Positions 8,955 through 18,509 are shown, counted from the first letter of the stretch. The stretch is 64,000 nt of DNA from Pseudomonas lijiangensis (GCF_018968705.1 NZ_CP076668.1:2305001-2369000); one strand, 5' to 3'. The notes: generated from the sequence alone by a model not told the origin. Made by a program: numbers and translations.

Positions 8955-9179
8955 GAACAGGGCTCCACACGATGGTGCGGAAACCTTGGCAAAACTCGTT
9001 GGCGCAGGCTTCTGTAAAACTGGTTTGGCCGGGCAGGTATTTACTTCGGGTGGAGGCAGAGAGACGTGTTCTGAATTTTCTGTAGGGCATGTCTAAAGCG
9101 ACTTTGGGCGCAATAGTTTGTGTCGGGATCTGGCTATGATCGGCGCCGAACCCGCCTGGCTCCTATCCCACGGACAATA

Positions 9180-9209
9180 AAAAAGGCCCATCTGACGATG
9201 AGCCTTTTT
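9180..9209 (+). terminator. Bidirectional Rho-independent terminator
   Basis: AAAAAGGC is paired with GCCTTTTT, enclosing an inner CATC/GATG step. The A-run and T-run allow termination in both directions. It sits in the 350-base gap between the PilL-like gene and the Abi-like gene; nothing else was recognised in that gap. Confidence 0.65.
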
Positions 9210-9304
9210 CCTGTGTCCCCGGGGGGAGGCCGAAGCCAACAAATTCCCGGAGCAATCGAGGGCAAGTCTATTGCTCGTCGCTGCCTCAGTCAAGGAGTCG
9301 CCAT

Positions 9305-9970
9305 TTGCTCATTACGGATGATGATGCTCAAGCCATCGAACTCGTTATCTCCAAGGATCGACTTGCCACCTACCTGCGTATTCTGAAAACACGCAACCTC
9401 TCACATGCCATAGAGCTGTATCACTGGAATGCAGAGGTATCAGGCGCATTTCTTCTGCCACAGCAGGTGTGTGAGGTCGCCATTCGTAACGCCGTTTCTG
9501 AGGCGTTAGCGTCGGTCTATGGGAATGCCTGGCCATGGGCGAGCGGGTTTGAACGCAGTCTTCCGGACCCGGTCACGGGGTTCAGTTTGCGCAAAGACCT
9601 TTGCATAGCCAGAGACAAGGCTCACAAAGGCAAGAGCTGCATGGTTGTGGCCGAATTGAAGTTCGCTTTCTGGATTCGCTTGTTTAGCCAGCGCTTCGAG
9701 TCACGCTTGTGGGGGCCGCATATTCATCGTTTGTTTCCTGGTCTGCCGTCGCACATGCCGGTTCGCCAGTGCAGGGAAACGATCCATAACGACCTTGAAT
9801 GTGTACGCAGTATTCGCAACAGGATCGCTCATCATGAGCCGATTCTTGCACGTAACCTGATGGCCGATTATGAGCGCATGCACAGACTGGTGGCCTGGCG
9901 TTGCCACAGAACGGCGGCATGGCTGGAGGCTGTGCAAGTCGTCAAGAATAGGGTTCAGGGGAGGCCATGA
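9305..9970 (+). CDS. Abi-like protein with HEPN RNxxxH motif
   Basis: A 221-residue protein starting with TTG at 9305; AAGGAG at 9292-9297 is well placed and no in-frame ATG lies nearby. The C-terminal half has SIRNRIAHHEPIL, an R-N-x3-H motif followed by HEP, the hallmark of Abi_2/AbiD-F-like proteins of the HEPN superfamily. These act as abortive-infection ribonucleases in some phage-defence systems. The N-terminal part (YLRILKTRNLSHAIELYHWN, then VCEVAIRNAVSEAL) also fits the family. It stands alone after a terminator and shows no antitoxin partner. Antiphage activity is an inference from the family. Confidence 0.75.
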   Translation: MLITDDDAQAIELVISKDRLATYLRILKTRNLSHAIELYHWNAEVSGAFLLPQQVCEVAIRNAVSEALASVYGNAWPWASGFERSLPDPVTGFSLRKDLCIARDKAHKGKSCMVVAELKFAFWIRLFSQRFESRLWGPHIHRLFPGLPSHMPVRQCRETIHNDLECVRSIRNRIAHHEPILARNLMADYERMHRLVAWRCHRTAAWLEAVQVVKNRVQGRP

Positions 9971-10277
9971 ATGAGAGAGGGGGCAATAGCCCCCACGGAT
10001 TACAACAGACGCATTTCAGCAAACGAAACCGTCTTTTGTCCTGCCACTGATGTGATCCAGAGTGGGAGCATCAATCAATGACAATGCATGCACACGACCC
10101 GAAAATTTTCGCAGTCTCACAGTGCCACAAGCACCGAGAAACCCTCATCAATTCTGACTGACACCCTGAGACCGAAACATCTCAAAACACATTTTTCTTC
10201 AGAAATGTTGTACGACGTCTAATGAGCTGTGTTCGACTGCTATGGATCTAACAAAAACAATAATGGAGACATCCTCT
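9971..10277. other. Intergenic region upstream of the Nramp gene
   Basis: No gene recognised. The right end supplies the promoter and ribosome site (GGAG at 10265-10268) for the Nramp-type transporter; no clear Fur or MntR site could be identified by eye. Confidence 0.4.
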
Positions 10278-11579
10278 ATGGCAAGCATTCCTTCCGTTGA
10301 AGGTCAGGCATCCGGGCGCGCACAAAATCGATTTACACGAATGCTGAAACTACTGGGGCCAGGCGTCATTGCCGTACTGTCCTGGCTAGGTGCAGGTGAC
10401 CTGATTACGTCGTCCGTCGCAGGAGCGAATTACGGTTACGCGATGATGTGGGTGTTGGCGGTTTCTCTGCTGCTCAGATACCTGATCGTAAACATCATTG
10501 CTCGCTTCCAGTTGTGCAACAACCAGGGCATGACAATCCTTCAGGGCTATGCGCAACTGAATCCCTTTTTTGCCTGGTTCATGCTTGTTTATGCCTTGCT
10601 GATGGGGCATTTGATGAATGCCTACATGATCAAGGGGGCAGGTGAGTCGCTGGCGATGCTGTTCAGGATCGACCACCCCTTGCTCTGTTCGGTGGCGGTG
10701 GTGCTGGCTGTATGGATGCTGGTCGGTCGCAACATCTATTCAATGATCGAAGGCGTGATGAAGTTGTTGCTGGCTGTCATGACCCTGGCCTTTATCGCCT
10801 TGGCTGTCATGTCCGGCCCGGATGTTGTGGGTATCGTCAAAGGCACCATTGGTTTCAGTATCCCGTCGGATGAAGGTGTGCATGGCGCGCTGTTGGTTGC
10901 GGTATCGGTGATCGGCGCGGTTGCAGGTTCCATTGCAAACTTCGTGCATCCCTATGTCATGCGCCAGAAGGGCTGGGTAGGGCCGCAGCACAAGCGTGTT
11001 CAGCGTAACGATTTATTGTTTGCCGTGTGCGTCGGGATCATCATTAACCTGGCCATCTGGATTGTCGGAGCGGAAATTCTGCGGCCAAACGGTATCGAGG
11101 TGAAGACCCTGGGTGACTTGGGCAAGGCACTGGAAATGTTCTTTGGTCCCGCTGGTTGGTATGTGTTCTTTATTGGCGTATTTGCGACCCTGTTCGCCAG
11201 TATTTCAGGAAAAACTACTGCATTTCCGATGTTGATTACCGATGCGCTCCAGCATGTCAGTCCTGCTCGTCGCGAGAAGTACGGTAAAGAGTTTCACCAT
11301 GACCCCATGCATAAGTGGTTCATGCTGTTCATTCTGGTAACGCCATTGATCTGGTCGCTTCCAGGCATGCCGGATTTCGTGACCCTGACCATTGGGGTCA
11401 GTGCGCTGAACATCATTGGTTTGCCGGTCATTTCGCTGGGCCTGCTGATCATGTCCAACCAGAAGTCGCTGCTGGACAAGAAATATCGCAATAACCTGTT
11501 TGAAAATATCGCATTGTTCTTCGCAACATGCCTGGCGCTCTGGGTCGCTTTCCAGCTGGGTGTCGACCTGTTTACCTGA
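10278..11579 (+). CDS. Nramp-family transporter with non-canonical metal-site residues
   Basis: A 433-residue inner-membrane protein with about 11 transmembrane segments. The ATG at 10278 is preferred over 10242 because GGAG lies 9 bases before it. The first helix pair (GPGVIAVLSWLGAGDLITSS, then AGANYGYAMMWVL) is clearly Nramp. The canonical DPGN metal-binding motif reads GAGD at residues 38-41, and the helix-6 A-x-x-M-P-H motif reads IANFVHPYV (about 219-227), losing the methionine that selects against Mg/Ca. It therefore probably carries something other than Mn/Fe, or binds it differently. No neighbouring metal genes. Confidence 0.82.
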   Translation: MASIPSVEGQASGRAQNRFTRMLKLLGPGVIAVLSWLGAGDLITSSVAGANYGYAMMWVLAVSLLLRYLIVNIIARFQLCNNQGMTILQGYAQLNPFFAWFMLVYALLMGHLMNAYMIKGAGESLAMLFRIDHPLLCSVAVVLAVWMLVGRNIYSMIEGVMKLLLAVMTLAFIALAVMSGPDVVGIVKGTIGFSIPSDEGVHGALLVAVSVIGAVAGSIANFVHPYVMRQKGWVGPQHKRVQRNDLLFAVCVGIIINLAIWIVGAEILRPNGIEVKTLGDLGKALEMFFGPAGWYVFFIGVFATLFASISGKTTAFPMLITDALQHVSPARREKYGKEFHHDPMHKWFMLFILVTPLIWSLPGMPDFVTLTIGVSALNIIGLPVISLGLLIMSNQKSLLDKKYRNNLFENIALFFATCLALWVAFQLGVDLFT

Positions 11580-11588
11580 TACCGGTCG

Positions 11589-11613
11589 CCGAGGAGGCTT
11601 ATTGCCTCTTCGG
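11589..11613 (+). terminator. Probable terminator of the Nramp gene
   Basis: A 10-bp stem (CCGAGGAGGC and GCCTCTTCGG, one G-T pair) with a 5-base loop lies 9 bases after the stop codon. The following T-run is weak (CTCTCGGTTTG). Confidence 0.5.
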
Positions 11614-11712
11614 CTCTCGGTTTGTTCTCGGAGTTTTGTCAGCGTCAGAGCTGGTTATGTGCGGATACAGAACCAGGCTTCTGCACCCGTCAGAAGCCTC
11701 AGCCTTCAGCGC

Positions 11713-13335
11713 TTAAACCTGAAACCTGGCCACTTCCCGCTGCAAGCCTGCTGCGAGGTTGTTCAGGTTGCCGCTGGTCTTGAGCAGTTCCTGAATTGAT
11801 TGGTTGTTCTGCTCGGCCATTTGCGCCGAACGCTCTACGCTTCGGGCCACGTCCTGGCTGGCGGCAGTCTGTTCGCGAAGGGCGAAGGAAATCTGGTCGA
11901 CTACATGCAGCACTTTGCTGGAGCTGTCGCGGATTTCGATGATGGCCTGACCGGCAGTTCCGGCCATTGTCACGCCCTGATTCACTTCTTCTACACCATT
12001 GCGCATGGTTTCGACCGTTTCGCGAACGCCAGCCTGGATCTTCTCGATCATGCCTGCGATCTCCTTGGTCGACTTGCCTGTGTTCTGTGCCAGCAGGCGC
12101 ACCTCATCGGCAACCACTGCGAAGCCGCGGCCTTGTTCTCCGGCGCGAGCAGCTTCGATGGCGGCGTTGAGTGCCAGCAGGTTGGTCTGATCGGCAATGC
12201 CTTGAATCACGCTGATGATCGAAGAAATGTGTTCCGAGTGCTGACCCAGGTCTGCGACCTGTGCAGATGAGTGCTGCACGGTCTTGGCTATGCCGCTCAT
12301 GCTTGAAAGCGTATTTTCGATGACGTGGGCGCCTTCCTTGGATTGCTGCCCCGAGTGGCTGGCGATCTGGTGGGCTTCATCGGCGTTTTCAGAGACGTGA
12401 TGGATACTTACGGTCAACTCTTCGATGGTGGCAGCCATCATCGAAGCTGATGTCGATTGCTCTTGAATGGCGCCGGACAATTGTGTGGATGCACCGGAGA
12501 TCTGTTGCACGGCGACCACCAGTTGATTCGCTGCCTGGTTGATCTGCTGGATCGTTTCGCGCAAGCGGCTCTGCATGCGATCAAAGGCTTTTGGCAGTTC
12601 ATCATGGCTGCTGGTGTCGATGACGGTATCCAGTTTGCCATTGGCAATCGCCGTGGCTGCATCGATGGCCGTCTGCAGGCGTGCCGTGGTGCTGCGCCCC
12701 AGAGTGGCGGCCAGGAAGAGGGAGAGGGCTGCGGCTGCAAGACCGCCCCAGATCAGGATCATGAGGGCTAGATCTTTAGCGTCCTTCATGTGTTGGCTTC
12801 TTTTCGCCAGCAGTTGGGTTTCGGCTGCTTTGATCTCGGCCAGGGTGGCGCGCATGCTGTCCATTTTGGCCTTGTCGGCACCTGACGTAATGCGTTGATC
12901 CAACTCATCATCAGGCATGTCGCGTGCCGTGAGGTCCCTGCGCAGAGCAATGATCGGATTGATATCTTCGTTTAACCAGCGCTTTTGGGTTTCCTCCAGC
13001 AGGGCAAGGCGTCGTTGCTGATCCGGATTGTCCGCTGTCAGCTTTCTGAGTGACTGAAGCTCTTCGGAAAAGCTTTTTTCTCCCTCCATCAATGGCGCGA
13101 GGAAAGAATCCTTTGATGAAATGACGAAGCCTCGCATGCCGGTTTCGATATTGACCAATTGCTCAAGGGCCAGCTGAGCCTCGCTGAGTACCTGATAGGT
13201 ATGAATATTACTGTTCGTGGCATCCTGGACTTGCTCAAACCCCCGATAGGCACCCGCTACCAATATGGCGATGATGATACTGACCGTAGCGAAACTTAAG
13301 TAAAGCTTCTGAGAAATGCTAAGTTTTTTAAGCAT
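11713..13335 (-). CDS. Methyl-accepting chemotaxis protein with CHASE3-type sensor
   Basis: A 540-residue membrane chemoreceptor. A first transmembrane helix (about residues 11-32), a periplasmic helical sensor with the CHASE3 pattern (VNIETGMRGFVISSKDSFL), a second transmembrane helix (about 190-210), a HAMP domain (ATLGRSTTARLQTAIDAATAIANGKLD) and a long signalling coiled coil. The hairpin tip IADQTNLLALNAAIEAARAGEQ and GRGFAVVADEVR binds CheA/CheW. The C-terminus ends VARFQV without a CheR pentapeptide tether. The ligand is unknown. It stands alone with an AT-rich upstream region. Confidence 0.92.
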   Translation of the reverse strand: MLKKLSISQKLYLSFATVSIIIAILVAGAYRGFEQVQDATNSNIHTYQVLSEAQLALEQLVNIETGMRGFVISSKDSFLAPLMEGEKSFSEELQSLRKLTADNPDQQRRLALLEETQKRWLNEDINPIIALRRDLTARDMPDDELDQRITSGADKAKMDSMRATLAEIKAAETQLLAKRSQHMKDAKDLALMILIWGGLAAAALSLFLAATLGRSTTARLQTAIDAATAIANGKLDTVIDTSSHDELPKAFDRMQSRLRETIQQINQAANQLVVAVQQISGASTQLSGAIQEQSTSASMMAATIEELTVSIHHVSENADEAHQIASHSGQQSKEGAHVIENTLSSMSGIAKTVQHSSAQVADLGQHSEHISSIISVIQGIADQTNLLALNAAIEAARAGEQGRGFAVVADEVRLLAQNTGKSTKEIAGMIEKIQAGVRETVETMRNGVEEVNQGVTMAGTAGQAIIEIRDSSSKVLHVVDQISFALREQTAASQDVARSVERSAQMAEQNNQSIQELLKTSGNLNNLAAGLQREVARFQV

Positions 13336-14047
13336 GCGTAACTCCTGACTTAGCCATTCTTTAGGCGGTGGCTTGGCGTTTTTAATTTTTTGGGGTATTG
13401 GCTGGAAGCCATATTATCGCCTATGTTTCTGCCAGCTTTAGCGAGGAATTTTATAAATTTTTACTGTCCCTTGAGTTGGGGGCATAAAGATTTTTTAGTT
13501 ATTTTTTTCCATTAAAATCAGTGTGTTGAATTTTTTATATTAAGGTTGATTTTTGAAGGAGGTGCGTATTAATTCGAGTTTATTTGGAGGTGTTTTTTGC
13601 TTTTAAAATGCTTTATCAAGTCGTATTGCCTATTTATGGGGCGTGTTTGGCCCTGTTCTAGTGCATGACCTATCGATACTCAATTGGCATTGTGATTTGT
13701 GCAACATGATCGGCTGCCCGGTCTTGCGTATCAGGGAGTGGCCATGACTGCGAAACTCAAGTGCAGGGTTTGAGCGACATGATGCCGACCTTCGGTGCGC
13801 GCTTGCTTCAGCAGCACGTTGTCGATGGTTCTCTCTGGACTCCCTTCAAAAAAACCTGCCGTTCAGAATCAGGGTGGAAATTTTTAAGTTTATTGATTTG
13901 GTCAAGTGAAATTTTCTTCATGTATGCCTGCATATCAAAATTCATGATAAAGGGGATACATTCTCCCGCGGCAGCCAACTCTGCCAGCAAGAAAACAAAA
14001 AGCCTTACTCGCATCAACTCAATATGAAGCTATCGAGAGGAAGTATC
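13336..14047. other. AT-rich intergenic region
   Basis: About 700 bases, strongly AT-rich between 13380 and 13640, with no confident gene. It contains the promoter of the chemoreceptor (leftward) and of the small secreted protein (rightward). AT-rich tracts of this kind are typical binding regions for MvaT/H-NS proteins. A weak small frame on the minus strand (13808-14014) is listed separately. Confidence 0.5.
13808..14014 (-). CDS. Possible small exported protein (weak)
   Basis: A 68-residue frame starts MRVRLFVFLLAELAAAGE, which looks like a signal peptide, and continues with a Lys/Asn-rich segment (YMKKISLDQINKLKNF). There is no ribosome site before the ATG and no family is recognised. 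It may be a decayed gene end rather than a functional protein. Confidence 0.2.
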   Translation of the reverse strand: MRVRLFVFLLAELAAAGECIPFIMNFDMQAYMKKISLDQINKLKNFHPDSERQVFLKGVQREPSTTCC

Positions 14048-14326
14048 ATGAATCGAGTAACAGGTAAGTCCGTATTGAAAAAGCTCGTTGTCGTCACTGC
14101 GGCCGTGATCGGTCTGCAAGGAATGGCGTTTGCTGCCGTCAGTCAGCAACCTGTTTCTGTCCAGGAAGGTAAATATGCCCAGGTCCAGGCTCAGGATGCA
14201 GCCAAAGCCGGCACCACGAGTTCCACGGTCATGCCGCTTCAGGTCGCCAGTCGCCTGAGCAGTGGTTTGCGCATCAATACGGCTTGCGATGATACGGGGC
14301 TGCCTTGCCCTCGTCCTCACCGCTAA
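14048..14326 (+). CDS. Small exported protein of unknown function
   Basis: A 92-residue protein; the ATG at 14048 follows GAGGAAG. The N-terminus is a clear signal peptide (LKKLVVVTAAVIGLQG, cleavage after MAFA near residue 29). The mature part is about 63 residues, rich in Gln, Ser and Thr, with two Cys near the end (CDDTGLPCP) that could form a disulphide in the periplasm. No family is recognised and no operon partner is evident; the LysR gene at 14413 is convergent. Confidence 0.55.
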   Translation: MNRVTGKSVLKKLVVVTAAVIGLQGMAFAAVSQQPVSVQEGKYAQVQAQDAAKAGTTSSTVMPLQVASRLSSGLRINTACDDTGLPCPRPHR

Positions 14327-14412
14327 AACGCCGTAGTGGAAACTGCAGTCGCGCGCTGAATGTGCGCGGCTGCAGCGAGATAAGTCGTTTGAACGCCGGG
14401 TGCTGAAATCCG

Positions 14413-15285
14413 TCATCTCTTCTGCACTAGCCCCTCCACCAACTCAATCAATAGCCTCACCGGCTCGCTCAGATTCTCCTTTGCGCGATGCACCAGCCCC
14501 ACATCCCGATGAAATGTATGCGCGCCCAGTTCCAGTGCCCGGACTTCGGCTGGCCATTGCTTGTGATCGGCCGTCTGTGGAACCAGCGCCACGCCGACGC
14601 CATTGGCGACCAGTTTGATGATGGCTTCCAGTTCGTCCAGTTCGCAGGTTTCGCGCAGGGTGAAGTGCATCTGACGCAGGAAGCGGTCGACCTGTCGTCC
14701 GCCGAACGAGGTGCGGTCGTAGCGGATCAGGGGTTGGGTGCAGAGCAGTCCGGCCCAGTCGTCGCCGGGCAGGTGGCTCGGGACGATCAGGCGATAGGGT
14801 TCGCTGGCCAGGGCGGTCCAGCGCAGATCGCTTTGCAGGGCGAACGGAGGACGGATGATGGCGGCCATGTCGATCTCGCCGGCATCCACCAGATTGAGCA
14901 GTTGCATGGATACACCGGGTATGACGCGGGTGCGGCACTGTGGCCATTGGCTGTGAAAGGCAGCCAGTGCGTCGGGTAGCAGCGAGCGCTGGACCGAGGC
15001 AATCGCGCCGATGTTGAGCAGTATGCTCTCGGGTTGCCCGGAGGCTGTCGAGCCAAGGTTGTTGTACAGGCGGATCAGTTCCTGGGCCTGAAGGAGTATC
15101 TGATGTCCCATCCGGTTGAGGTGCGCGGTGCGGCCCTTGCGGTCGAATAGCTGGAAGCCAAGTTCGGTTTCCAGGCGTTGTATCTGAGCGCTGACGGCGG
15201 CCTGTGTAAGGCCGATGCGGTTCCCGGCGGCAGCGAACGTGCCTTCCTGTGCGACCGCGACCAGGGTCTTCAGCTCACGAATCAT
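14413..15285 (-). CDS. LysR family transcriptional regulator
   Basis: A 290-residue LysR regulator. The start is placed at the ATG of MIRELKTLVAVAQEGTF (15285), where the DNA-binding domain should begin; the longer frame is unsupported. HTH helix AAAGNRIGLTQAAVSAQIQRLE. The effector domain has the family pattern from residue 90 on. It is divergent to the VOC-family gene at 15422 with about 135 bases between, the usual arrangement of a LysR protein and its target. The effector is unknown. Confidence 0.86.
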   Translation of the reverse strand: MIRELKTLVAVAQEGTFAAAGNRIGLTQAAVSAQIQRLETELGFQLFDRKGRTAHLNRMGHQILLQAQELIRLYNNLGSTASGQPESILLNIGAIASVQRSLLPDALAAFHSQWPQCRTRVIPGVSMQLLNLVDAGEIDMAAIIRPPFALQSDLRWTALASEPYRLIVPSHLPGDDWAGLLCTQPLIRYDRTSFGGRQVDRFLRQMHFTLRETCELDELEAIIKLVANGVGVALVPQTADHKQWPAEVRALELGAHTFHRDVGLVHRAKENLSEPVRLLIELVEGLVQKR

Positions 15286-15421
15286 TGATAAATCTCTTTT
15301 GTGAATCTGAGAAATATATATTGATTTTATTGGTGAGTCGCGGCTTCTATGATTTCTCCAGTACTGAACGGCCGCGAGCAAGACCTTGCGGTTGATAAAA
15401 CCAAAAAGCCTGGAGTTTCTG

Positions 15422-15847
15422 ATGAGCCTTTCTCCCTTTCACCTTGCGATCCCGGTCTACGATCTTGCGGCTGCACGTTCTTTCTATGGCCAGGTGTTTG
15501 GCCTGGAAGAAGGGCGTTCCAGCGATCATTGGGTCGATTTCAATTTCTATGGCCATCAACTGGTGATTCACGAGGCTCCCAAGAATGCGGTGCAGGAAAG
15601 CGCCCACAGCAATCCGGTGGACGGCCATGACGTGCCTGTTCCGCATTTTGGCATCGTGTTGCAGTGGGAGCAGTGGGAAGCGCTGGCCGAGCGTCTGAGG
15701 TCATTCGAGACCCGTTTCGTGATCGAGCCTTACATCCGCTTCAAGGGGCAGGTGGGTGAGCAGGCGACCATGTTTCTGCTGGATCCTTGTGGCAACGCGC
15801 TTGAGTTCAAGGCGTTCAAGGATATGAGTCAGCTGTTCGCGAAGTAG
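15422..15847 (+). CDS. VOC (glyoxalase/dioxygenase fold) family protein
   Basis: A 141-residue single-subunit vicinal-oxygen-chelate protein, start at ATG 15422 behind GGAG. Two beta-alpha-beta-beta-beta modules are visible: [22 protein letters not shown] and then PHFGIVLQW. Probable metal ligands are His in FHLAI, His in PHFGIV and Glu in NALEFKAF. Members isomerise, dioxygenate or bind small molecules such as glyoxal adducts or antibiotics; the exact reaction cannot be given. It is divergent to a LysR gene, which probably controls it, and ends at a bidirectional terminator. Confidence 0.85.
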   Translation: MSLSPFHLAIPVYDLAAARSFYGQVFGLEEGRSSDHWVDFNFYGHQLVIHEAPKNAVQESAHSNPVDGHDVPVPHFGIVLQWEQWEALAERLRSFETRFVIEPYIRFKGQVGEQATMFLLDPCGNALEFKAFKDMSQLFAK

Positions 15848-15900
15848 GAGTGGGAAGGTAAGGCGGGGAGTGCGGTAGAGCGATATTTCCGGCTTCAGAA

Positions 15901-15935
15901 AAAAGCCCCATCAAACCAGGTTTGATGGGGCTTTT
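15901..15935 (+). terminator. Bidirectional Rho-independent terminator
   Basis: A 15-bp perfect stem, AAAAGCCCCATCAAA paired with TTTGATGGGGCTTTT, with loop CCAGG. It lies between the convergent VOC and mqo genes and serves both strands. Confidence 0.9.
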
Positions 15936-15938
15936 GCA

Positions 15939-17585
15939 TTACAGCGCCATATCAGTCGCTGCGTTGCTTTCGCGTGGCTTGGCAGGTGCTGCTGCCGGAG
16001 CCGCCGCTGCTGGTGCTGCAGCGCCAACAGCTGGTGGCGCTGGCAGTTGCAGGATTTCGCTGGTGTAAGCCCATTCCTTGGCAACCTGATCAGGATGATC
16101 GTTCAGCTTGGTGCCGTAGCTTGGGATGATCTGGTGCAGCTTTTCCTGCCAGGCAGGGGTTGCAACCTTGTCCTTGAAGATCTTCTCGAGGACGCCCAGC
16201 ATGATCGGAGCTGCGGTCGATGCACCTGGCGATGCACCCAGCAGACCGGCAATGCTGTTGTCCTTGGAGCTGACAATCTCGGTACCCAGTTTCAGGACGC
16301 CGCCTTTCTCTTCATCACGCTTGATGATCTGAACGCGCTGACCTGCCTGCCACAGACGCCAGTCTTCTTTCTTGGCGTTAGGGAAGTATTCTTTCAGGGC
16401 TGCGAAGCGATCGTCATCGGACTGCATCAACTGGCCGGCAAGGTATTCAACCAGTGGGTATTCCTTGATACCGACTCGCGTCATTGGCCAGACGTTGTGC
16501 AGGGTGGTGCTGGTCAGCAGGTCCAGGTAAGAGCCTTCTTTCAGGAACTTCGTGGAGAAGGTCGCGAATGGGCCAAACAGGATAACGCGCTTGCCATCCA
16601 GTACGCGGGTGTCCAGGTGAGGAACCGACATCGGAGGTGCGCCAACCGAAGCCTGACCATAGGCCTTGGCCATGTGCAGGTCAGCGATCGCCGGGTTTTC
16701 GGTCACGAGGAACGAACCGCCAACAGGGAAGGCACCGTATTCCTTGGCTTCAGGAATACCGGACTTCTGCAGCAGGTGCAGTGCACCACCGCCCGCGCCG
16801 ATGAAGACGAACTTGGCGTCGGTTTCGGTTTCTTTACCGTCTTTCAGGTTCTTGTAGGACACGCGCCACGAGCCATCAGCGTTACGCTTGATGTCTTCGA
16901 CTTCACTCGACAGTTGCAGATTGAAGTTAGGCTGGTTTTTCAGATGGCCCACGAACTGGCGAGTGATTTCGCCGAAGTTCACGTCGGTACCGATCGGAGT
17001 CCAGGTAGCCGCGATTTTCTGGTTCGGGTCACGCCCTTCCATCATCAGCGGAACCCACTTCTTGATCTGCTCCTGATCTTCGGAGTACTGCATGGCGCTG
17101 AAGAGAGGGTTGACCTTCAGGGCTTCATAGCGTCTTTTCAGGAACGAGATGTTCTTGTCGCCCCACAGGAAGCTCATGTGCGGGGTGTAGTTGATGAACG
17201 AACGCGGGTTTTTCAACACACCGTTCTTGACCTGCCACGCCCAGAACTGGCGGGAGATCTGGAAGGATTCGTTGATTTCGATGGCCTTGGAGACGTCGAT
17301 CTTGCCGTCTTTTTCTGGCGTGTAGTTCAGCTCGGCCAGGGCAGAGTGACCCGTACCGGCGTTGTTCCAGCCGTTCGAGCTTTCCTGGGCGACACCATCA
17401 AGACGTTCAACCATTTCGATCGACCAGCCTGGCTCCAGCTCATTGAGCCAGATACCCAGGGTCGAACTCATGATTCCTCCCCCGATGAGCAAAACGTCTA
17501 CTTTTTTTGCTTCAGCCGCATGCAAGGGCATGAGACCCATCGACATAGCCAGCCCCAGCAGAGCCGTGTTCATTTTCTTCAACAT
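15939..17585 (-). CDS. mqo: Malate:quinone oxidoreductase
   Basis: FAD-dependent oxidation of L-malate to oxaloacetate with electrons passed to quinone, an alternative to malate dehydrogenase in the TCA cycle. The start is placed at ATG 17585 ([14 protein letters not shown]); a second ATG lies 12 bases upstream. About 548 residues. A signal-like N-terminus ending HAAEAKK precedes the FAD-binding strand [16 protein letters not shown]. Family blocks [17 protein letters not shown] and [16 protein letters not shown] are intact. The last 35 residues form an Ala/Pro-rich tail ([18 protein letters not shown]). Monocistronic, closed by the terminator at 15901. Confidence 0.95.
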   Translation of the reverse strand: MLKKMNTALLGLAMSMGLMPLHAAEAKKVDVLLIGGGIMSSTLGIWLNELEPGWSIEMVERLDGVAQESSNGWNNAGTGHSALAELNYTPEKDGKIDVSKAIEINESFQISRQFWAWQVKNGVLKNPRSFINYTPHMSFLWGDKNISFLKRRYEALKVNPLFSAMQYSEDQEQIKKWVPLMMEGRDPNQKIAATWTPIGTDVNFGEITRQFVGHLKNQPNFNLQLSSEVEDIKRNADGSWRVSYKNLKDGKETETDAKFVFIGAGGGALHLLQKSGIPEAKEYGAFPVGGSFLVTENPAIADLHMAKAYGQASVGAPPMSVPHLDTRVLDGKRVILFGPFATFSTKFLKEGSYLDLLTSTTLHNVWPMTRVGIKEYPLVEYLAGQLMQSDDDRFAALKEYFPNAKKEDWRLWQAGQRVQIIKRDEEKGGVLKLGTEIVSSKDNSIAGLLGASPGASTAAPIMLGVLEKIFKDKVATPAWQEKLHQIIPSYGTKLNDHPDQVAKEWAYTSEILQLPAPPAVGAAAPAAAAPAAAPAKPRESNAATDMAL

Positions 17586-18241
17586 ACTGTGATCCATATG
17601 ATAAACGCCATCCGCCCTCAGGTTCTGTAATGGGAGCCGTGGTGTGTCGCATGCTATGCCGCATGCGACAAACTCTCGCACCCACAAGGACTAGAGGTGG
17701 ACATACAAGGCCAATACAATAACGCTTTAGACCTCACTTTCTATGTCCTCCTGCGCTGACTTCTTATCATCATTGGCTTCAGCGGCTTGAGTGACACATA
17801 GTTCTGTTGGTATGGCTCCATGCGCAGCGAAGACATCCTCCCTGCACGCGCAAACCATGCCCATCAGCTTCCTCACGGAGTTCCGACACGGAGTCGGTAT
17901 TCATAGACACGTCTGTGGTGTCCTGTCCGTCATCAAGGCTGCTGCGACATGCTACGGTGACCTGCGTGTCATAAGCTCATCATCGTCAGACTCGGCGAGG
18001 GCGCGCATGCTGCCATGTTCTGGCTGGCGCTCCAAGTCGGCGATGACGCGGCATTTTCGCATAATGTGAACCTCTGGCGCGAGGTGCCATCACGTTCTAG
18101 AGCCTTATCCTGCCTACGTTGTCGTGCCTGATGTCATCCAGAAACTGCTTTTTGCGAGCCGTTCACGTAACGATCAGCGCGTTTTCCTGCTATCGATAGC
18201 ACGCTAAATATTACTGAATGTATCCAGTATTGCCCTCTGAT
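17586..18241. other. Gene-free stretch upstream of mqo
   Basis: No credible protein-coding gene over about 650 bases. The 92-residue frame at 17791-18069 lacks a ribosome site and any family resemblance. The left end carries the mqo promoter. A possible RNA gene end follows at 18242-18312. Confidence 0.5.
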
Positions 18242-18312
18242 CGGTGATTAACCGGTCACACACAGGCGTTTTTTTGCCCTTTGGGGCGTCTGAAAGCGCC
18301 TGTCTTTCTTAT
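18242..18312 (+). ncRNA. Possible small RNA 3' end or orphan terminator
   Basis: In the gene-free stretch, ACAGGCG (18262-18268) pairs perfectly with CGCCTGT (18297-18303) around an inner GCCC/GGGC hairpin, followed by CTTTCTTATTT. This resembles a terminator with no gene in front of it, as expected for the end of a small RNA. A further two-tier hairpin (GGCTGA/TCAGCC outer, TGATGAG/CTCATCA inner) lies at 18361-18398. No Rfam family was recognised by eye. Confidence 0.3.
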
Positions 18313-18509
18313 TTCGGCCTGTCTGGCCCGAAGTTTAGGGCTGCGCTCTTTTCTATGAATGGCTGATTGATGAGGTCAGCTCATCAGTACATTCAGCCAG
18401 ACCTTATAGTCATGAGGCCGCTTGATCGTTAACTTCGCTGGCGCACAGGTTGTATGAACGATATCAATCACCTGGATGCATGGCTCAGGTTTAGTGGGAG
18501 AGGGCTGGA

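Noticed and set aside
13761..14027. 88-residue plus-strand frame in the AT-rich gap
   Set aside because: No start signal and no coherent protein pattern; overlaps the weak minus-strand candidate.
16047..17630. 527-residue plus-strand frame across mqo
   Set aside because: It is antisense to mqo, whose protein motifs are certain; long opposite frames are common in GC-rich genes. No ribosome site or recognisable fold.
17791..18069. 92-residue frame in the gene-free stretch
   Set aside because: No ribosome site, no family, Ser/Cys-rich composition without a fold pattern.
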